Source: Clostridiales bacterium
GTDB lineage: Bacteria; Bacillota; Clostridia; Lachnospirales; JAITVM01
Assembly: GCA_031285815.1 (NCBI GenBank)
Contig: JAITVM010000288.1
Span: forward strand, 1 to 17,911
Length of the DNA stretch: 17,911 nucleotides
Reading direction: 5' to 3'
Under the pieces are notes generated by a model that had not been told where the DNA came from, did not search any database, and was given only the letters and a program-made list of their open reading frames with translations. Every line of letters begins with the position of its first letter. Position 1 is the stretch's first letter. This document shows positions 14,263-17,911 of the stretch, piece after piece. The translations under genes were made by a program, and so were the position numbers.

Positions 14263-16164
14263 TTATGGTTTATTGGACGTAAAAGATTTAAACGCCCTGC
14301 CGCTGCCTGTAAAAAAGCGCGAAAACATTTCATAATACTGAAGGCGCAAGCACTGTATGCCGACTATAAGCCCTTCTAAGGCCATAACAAAAATATTGCC
14401 AAAAATCATGACTAATATATTGCCCCCGCCATGCTCGTGGGATGCCCCCGCCAACATTAATACAACACTCATCATACCGGCATGGCACAACGCAAATGCC
14501 CCAACGCGCACAAACGATATTGTATTGGTTACATAGCTAAGTAAAATTTCAAATGTCTCAAAAACCGCTTCCATCAAATATGAAGACAATGAGCCATTAA
14601 GCAGTTTCCCTTTTTTATTAACCATATTGGATAGCGGCTCTCGCAGCATTATTAGGATTAATGGTATGATTAATATAATCTCGGTAAGCCAGAGCGGGGC
14701 TATCGGGTTTTTGAAATACACCGAAAGGCCGGCAGCAATTACAAAAACATAAAAAAACAGCCCTGCCAAACCGTTTGAATCAAATAGTAAACTGCCAACC
14801 TCTTTGTTCCTAATTGAATTTATTATATGGATCACAATTGCACAAATATTTAATATTATACCAAACGACACTGTTACAATTAATATATCCATCATGGATT
14901 CAAGGGGCCTTAGCCAAAGGGCCGGGATTATATTTTCGTACCCGAATATACTGCCAAACATCGCGCCAAAAAAAGCTGATGAAAGGCCGACTACAGACAA
15001 TATAGCACCTAGCGGCACACGTGTTTTTCTATAATATAAATACCCAAATAGGGCTAAAAGCAGCCCTTGCCCCAAATCCCCAAACATTATCCCAAAAAGC
15101 AGGGTATAGGTTATGCCTAAAAAAGGCGTGGGGTCAATCTCATTATAGGAAGGCAGCCCATATATATTTACAAAAAACTCAAATGGGCGGAACAATATAA
15201 AATTAGATAATTTTGTTGGCGGCTTTGATTTTATATTTGGCTCTTTTATGATAAGGGTTACCTTGTCATCCTCTTTAATCTCTTCGCCCAACGCTTCTGC
15301 ATCATTGCTGCCCATCCAGCCGACTATAATATAAATGCCCTCTTTTGTCTTAGCAGTATATTTGAGCATTTCCTCAAAATTATATTGTTCACACAATTTT
15401 TTGTAAGCTTTTAAAATATCAGGTTGAAATGATTCTAAATTATTTTGTTTTTCGTTTAGGAGCGTTTCAATTTCAGCTTCTATTTCACTAATGCGGTTTT
15501 TAAGCCTGGCACATTCTTCAGCCGGTGTTTTTTCTAAAACATGGTCAATTTCCACCCTTTCAAAATACAGCGAGGAAAATATTGCATCAACACGTTCGTG
15601 TATAGTCCGCGGGACAAAGTATATACCCCAAATATATTCCTCATCTGCGTGGGTTTTTACAAATATCAGCGAATCCTCCCCATATAGATAATCCCTAAAC
15701 TGGCTATACAAAGAGACAGGCAGCCTTCCGAACCTATAATTAATAAAATTAAGCTTATATAAATTATCAAGCCCTAAATCTATTTCTATAAAAGGCGACA
15801 CTTGCCTGATAAGGCCCTCGGCAGCTTTCTTTTCTTTAAGTAAATCCTCTACCTTTGTATCGAAGCCTTCCCACATGCTTTTTATTTTTCTTATAGTGCC
15901 CGACGCTTCCTCAACTGGGATATCCTCTGCATCAATATGCCCGGATAACGTAACTTTTGCCTTTTCAGCAATATTCTCTATTTCTTTAAGCTCGTTCACA
16001 TACAAGTTATTTGGCGAATAAACTGATATATCTTTATCAACGGCACTAAGTTCTTTAACAGCATCTTCTATCTGTATGTCATATTTAATTAAATATTTTT
16101 CCCTGACCCTGTTAATATCGTTTGCGTCGCCCATAATATTTACAAACTTCATTTTCTTTACCAC
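14263..16164 (-). CDS. ntpI: V-type ATP synthase subunit I (stator a subunit)
   Basis: This is the membrane stator that carries the ion path against the K ring and anchors the peripheral stalks; its 633 residues are normal. Residues 1-330 are the cytoplasmic arm with coiled-coil stretches (about 25-120 and 205-265). About seven to eight membrane helices follow from 347 onward, beginning with TPFLGITYTLLFGIMFGDLG. The conserved block ETFEILLSYVTNTISFVRVG holds Arg553, the essential arginine facing the rotor Glu, and LEGLIVGIQCLRLQYYEMFS is the last family signature. I take GTG 16164 as start because AGAGGTGG is about 5 nt upstream; ATG 16152 is an alternative. It lies 55 nt after ntpC and 59 nt before ntpK. 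Confidence 0.96.
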   Translation of the reverse strand: MVKKMKFVNIMGDANDINRVREKYLIKYDIQIEDAVKELSAVDKDISVYSPNNLYVNELKEIENIAEKAKVTLSGHIDAEDIPVEEASGTIRKIKSMWEGFDTKVEDLLKEKKAAEGLIRQVSPFIEIDLGLDNLYKLNFINYRFGRLPVSLYSQFRDYLYGEDSLIFVKTHADEEYIWGIYFVPRTIHERVDAIFSSLYFERVEIDHVLEKTPAEECARLKNRISEIEAEIETLLNEKQNNLESFQPDILKAYKKLCEQYNFEEMLKYTAKTKEGIYIIVGWMGSNDAEALGEEIKEDDKVTLIIKEPNIKSKPPTKLSNFILFRPFEFFVNIYGLPSYNEIDPTPFLGITYTLLFGIMFGDLGQGLLLALFGYLYYRKTRVPLGAILSVVGLSSAFFGAMFGSIFGYENIIPALWLRPLESMMDILIVTVSFGIILNICAIVIHIINSIRNKEVGSLLFDSNGLAGLFFYVFVIAAGLSVYFKNPIAPLWLTEIILIIPLILIMLREPLSNMVNKKGKLLNGSLSSYLMEAVFETFEILLSYVTNTISFVRVGAFALCHAGMMSVVLMLAGASHEHGGGNILVMIFGNIFVMALEGLIVGIQCLRLQYYEMFSRFFTGSGRAFKSFTSNKP

Positions 16165-16219
16165 AATACCACCTCTTAACGAAAAAATTCTGAATGGCTA
16201 AAAGCATAATCGTTTACTA

Positions 16220-17266
16220 TCAGCCATATCCCAATATATTTAATTTTTTTATAGATTCTTCCGCCCTAAGGCCATACCTTACACATTCAATGAGCGTTAT
16301 CAAATTTCTGACTTCCTGGCCTTTTTTAAACATATATGATGTAATAAGCTGTAAAGAATACGGGGATTCTTTTTCGAGCTCAGTATTTAATTTATACATA
16401 TATTTAAAATAAGCGCTTTCAGAAAAAGAAAACCTATTAAATACATCCCTATACACAGATTTTAAAATTATATCCCGGAAATCGCCTTCCGAAGATGATT
16501 TAATTAATTCCGATACTGTTTCCCGGTTAAGCTTATAGTGTATTGGTATCAAGCAGGGGTATACTGCCTCTATGTTATTGTAGTGTTTTTTTATACGGTA
16601 AATATAGAGTATATTATGGATATCTATATCTGAACCGTTTAGGGCTTCTTGCGCCTGCCTATCTTTTTTATTCAAATATTTATTTTGGCATTTCAAAATT
16701 TCTGAATAAAAAAAATTATCCAACTGTGACTCCAATTCGTAAAGTGAAGGCGACATGTTTTTAATGCTGGATAAAACCCCATGGAACTCAGTATTCCGCA
16801 AGGCATCTAGAAATTCGGCAAAATTTTTAACAGACATTAATTTTCCGTAAGAGTCACTATCATTTGTATTTAAAAAATGGATATTTTTTGGTATATGTAT
16901 TTCATCTATCCGCTCATCATATAGCGACCTTAACATGCCTTTCACAAGGCCTACCCTATACTTCAAATTAACTGCCTTTAAGTATTTTTTTATTTTCACA
17001 TCCGTCACAAAACTATATATCCCATTAAAATTATCATAAATAGTGGATGTTATGCTTTTTTCTAAAGTAACCCTCCCAACCTCAACTACTTTCTGCATAT
17101 CCCTTGTATACTCAATCATGCGGTCATTGCTAAAAAGCACATCTGAAAAGGATTTGATATCTTTTTGGGAGGCAAGCTCATAGTAATCACCGTATGTTAA
17201 TAAATTTTTATTTAAGGCTTTTATCTTAGCAAAAATACCGCCGTATTGAGTAACTTCTAAAACCAT
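16220..17266 (-). CDS. ntpC: V-type ATP synthase subunit C
   Basis: This is a helical funnel-shaped adaptor (equivalent to eukaryotic subunit d) that connects the central shaft to the K ring. The 348 residues are mostly helical, Tyr/Leu/Lys-rich, with IHNILYIYRIKKHYNN (about 214-229) and a C-terminal segment resembling other bacterial C subunits (LITLIECVRYGL). Sequence conservation in this subunit is weak; the call rests on length, pattern and position. GGGTGA precedes ATG 17266, which is 4 nt after the stop of the upstream gene. Here ntpC precedes ntpI rather than lying between E and F as in many clostridial and enterococcal operons. Confidence 0.88.
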   Translation of the reverse strand: MVLEVTQYGGIFAKIKALNKNLLTYGDYYELASQKDIKSFSDVLFSNDRMIEYTRDMQKVVEVGRVTLEKSITSTIYDNFNGIYSFVTDVKIKKYLKAVNLKYRVGLVKGMLRSLYDERIDEIHIPKNIHFLNTNDSDSYGKLMSVKNFAEFLDALRNTEFHGVLSSIKNMSPSLYELESQLDNFFYSEILKCQNKYLNKKDRQAQEALNGSDIDIHNILYIYRIKKHYNNIEAVYPCLIPIHYKLNRETVSELIKSSSEGDFRDIILKSVYRDVFNRFSFSESAYFKYMYKLNTELEKESPYSLQLITSYMFKKGQEVRNLITLIECVRYGLRAEESIKKLNILGYG

Positions 17267-17270
17267 AATT

Positions 17271-17585
17271 TCACCCGCCTATAATACTGTTATATATCTC
17301 GTCTTCCCAAACTTGGCAGTTATTTTTAAAATTATCTTCCAATAACTTAATTTTTTCAGCCTTTTCATTGTTTATCTTAAGGAGTTTGTTTTCCTTTTCA
17401 GCTTCAATTATTACCTGGCCTTCTTTAAGCTTAGACTCAAACTCTTCTTTTAACTTTTTTTCTATGCCGGCACATTGCTCATGTGAGGCTTTTGCTGAAT
17501 TTTCCCGCTCTTTTATAGCATCGGCTGTTATATGGCGCAAACCTTCGTCAAGCTTAACCAATTTTTCGATTATATCATTGTGCAC
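17271..17585 (-). CDS. Small coiled-coil protein, probable V-type ATPase subunit H/G (peripheral stalk)
   Basis: First gene of the ATPase operon. I choose GTG 17585 over the longer frame from TTG 17606 because AAAGGGG (17600-17594) then sits as a ribosome binding site about 8 nt upstream. The 104 residues are almost entirely charged helix (about 15-95), rich in Lys and Glu with heptad-like spacing of Leu, Ile and Ala. That is what is expected for the subunit (AhaH/NtpF type) that dimerises with subunit E in the outer stalk. No sequence signature confirms it; position and coiled-coil character are the reasons. The C-terminus ends WEDEIYNSIIGG. Confidence 0.7.
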   Translation of the reverse strand: MHNDIIEKLVKLDEGLRHITADAIKERENSAKASHEQCAGIEKKLKEEFESKLKEGQVIIEAEKENKLLKINNEKAEKIKLLEDNFKNNCQVWEDEIYNSIIGG

Positions 17586-17718
17586 AAAACCATCCCCTTT
17601 CCGCAATATATTACGCCTAATTTTTAGCGTTTTCTACTGTAATAACTCCCAATAAAATGTAATGACAAAATTTATTTTTGTAATCTATTTAAAACAGCTT
17701 AAAAAATAAAAAAATTTG

Positions 17719-17747
17719 AATGTAGTAATAAATATACTATATGTCAA
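17719..17747 (-). promoter_or_regulatory. promoter of the V-type ATPase operon
   Basis: Minus strand: consensus TTGACA (17747-17742), a 17-nt spacer and TACATT (17724-17719). Transcription would begin near 17712, leaving an AT-rich leader of about 127 nt before GTG 17585 in which I see only one small imperfect stem (near 17609-17626). The non-coding stretch 17586-17911 otherwise contains only this promoter and the rightward one at its edge. Confidence 0.72.
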
Positions 17748-17873
17748 AATTTAAAATTTAAACTATTTTATAATAATAAATTATTTGTCGGCTTAAATTA
17801 AAAATCTCTTATGCCTTTTTTTCTTGCGGTTTAATAAAAATAAAAAAATATAAAGCAATTCATTCACAGCTTA

Positions 17874-17902
17874 TTGACAATTGGCATAAATTTTAATAGA
17901 AT
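17874..17902 (+). promoter_or_regulatory. rightward promoter at the window edge
   Basis: TTGACA (17874-17879), a 17-nt spacer and TAGAAT (17897-17902) form a near-consensus sigma-A promoter reading out of the window, divergent from the ATPase operon. Its gene is not visible. Confidence 0.62.
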
Positions 17903-17911
17903 AATTTAAAT

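Noticed and set aside
17586..17911. Riboswitch or small gene in the AT-rich right end
   Set aside because: Both strands show only AT-rich sequence with two divergent promoters; no conserved riboswitch core or supported reading frame was seen.

Overview
This 17.9 kb AT-rich window looks like chromosomal DNA from a Clostridia-type Firmicute. The evidence is a WalK-regulator-type gene cluster (yycH/yycI/walJ/rlmH with murA), a bacterial V-type (A/V) ATPase operon, strong AGGAGG-like ribosome binding sites and sigma-A promoters with 17-nt spacers. I cannot place it more precisely. There are no IS elements, CRISPR arrays, tRNAs or rRNAs.

Layout. Bases 1-351 are the 3' end of a gene that enters from the left and stops at a rho-independent terminator (384-410). 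A clear promoter (440-468) then drives a rightward operon: yycH-like, yycI-like, an unknown small membrane protein, murA, walJ (yycJ) and rlmH (528-6017). A separate promoter precedes a membrane-anchored or secreted transglutaminase-like protein (6134-7327). The 329-bp gap after it is not empty. It holds a near-consensus promoter, a chain of three hairpins (the first with a C6 loop) and a terminator, which together suggest an undescribed small RNA of about 130 nt. A leftward, stand-alone and degenerate TrpC-like protein follows (7657-8439). It is divergent from a small multi-pass membrane protein (8716-9054) that has a structured leader. A bidirectional terminator (9067-9105) separates that gene from the end of the next operon.

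The right half (9098-17585, minus strand) is a nine-gene V-type ATPase operon in transcription order H?-C-I-K-F-E-A-B-D, driven by a TTGACA-17-TACATT promoter (17719-17747). The A/B headpiece, D/F central shaft, C adaptor, E and H-like peripheral stalk and I/K membrane rotor parts would together make a complete ion-translocating rotary ATPase. However, ntpB carries an in-frame TAA at codon 204 in an otherwise intact reading frame. A promoter pointing right at 17874-17902 belongs to a gene beyond the window.

The observations most worth following up are the candidate small RNA, whose C-rich loop is complementary to the unusual G-run ribosome binding sites of two nearby genes; the nonsense codon in ntpB with a possible restart 9 nt later; the TrpC homologue with altered active-site residues; and the yycHI cluster that lacks walRK immediately upstream but contains murA.
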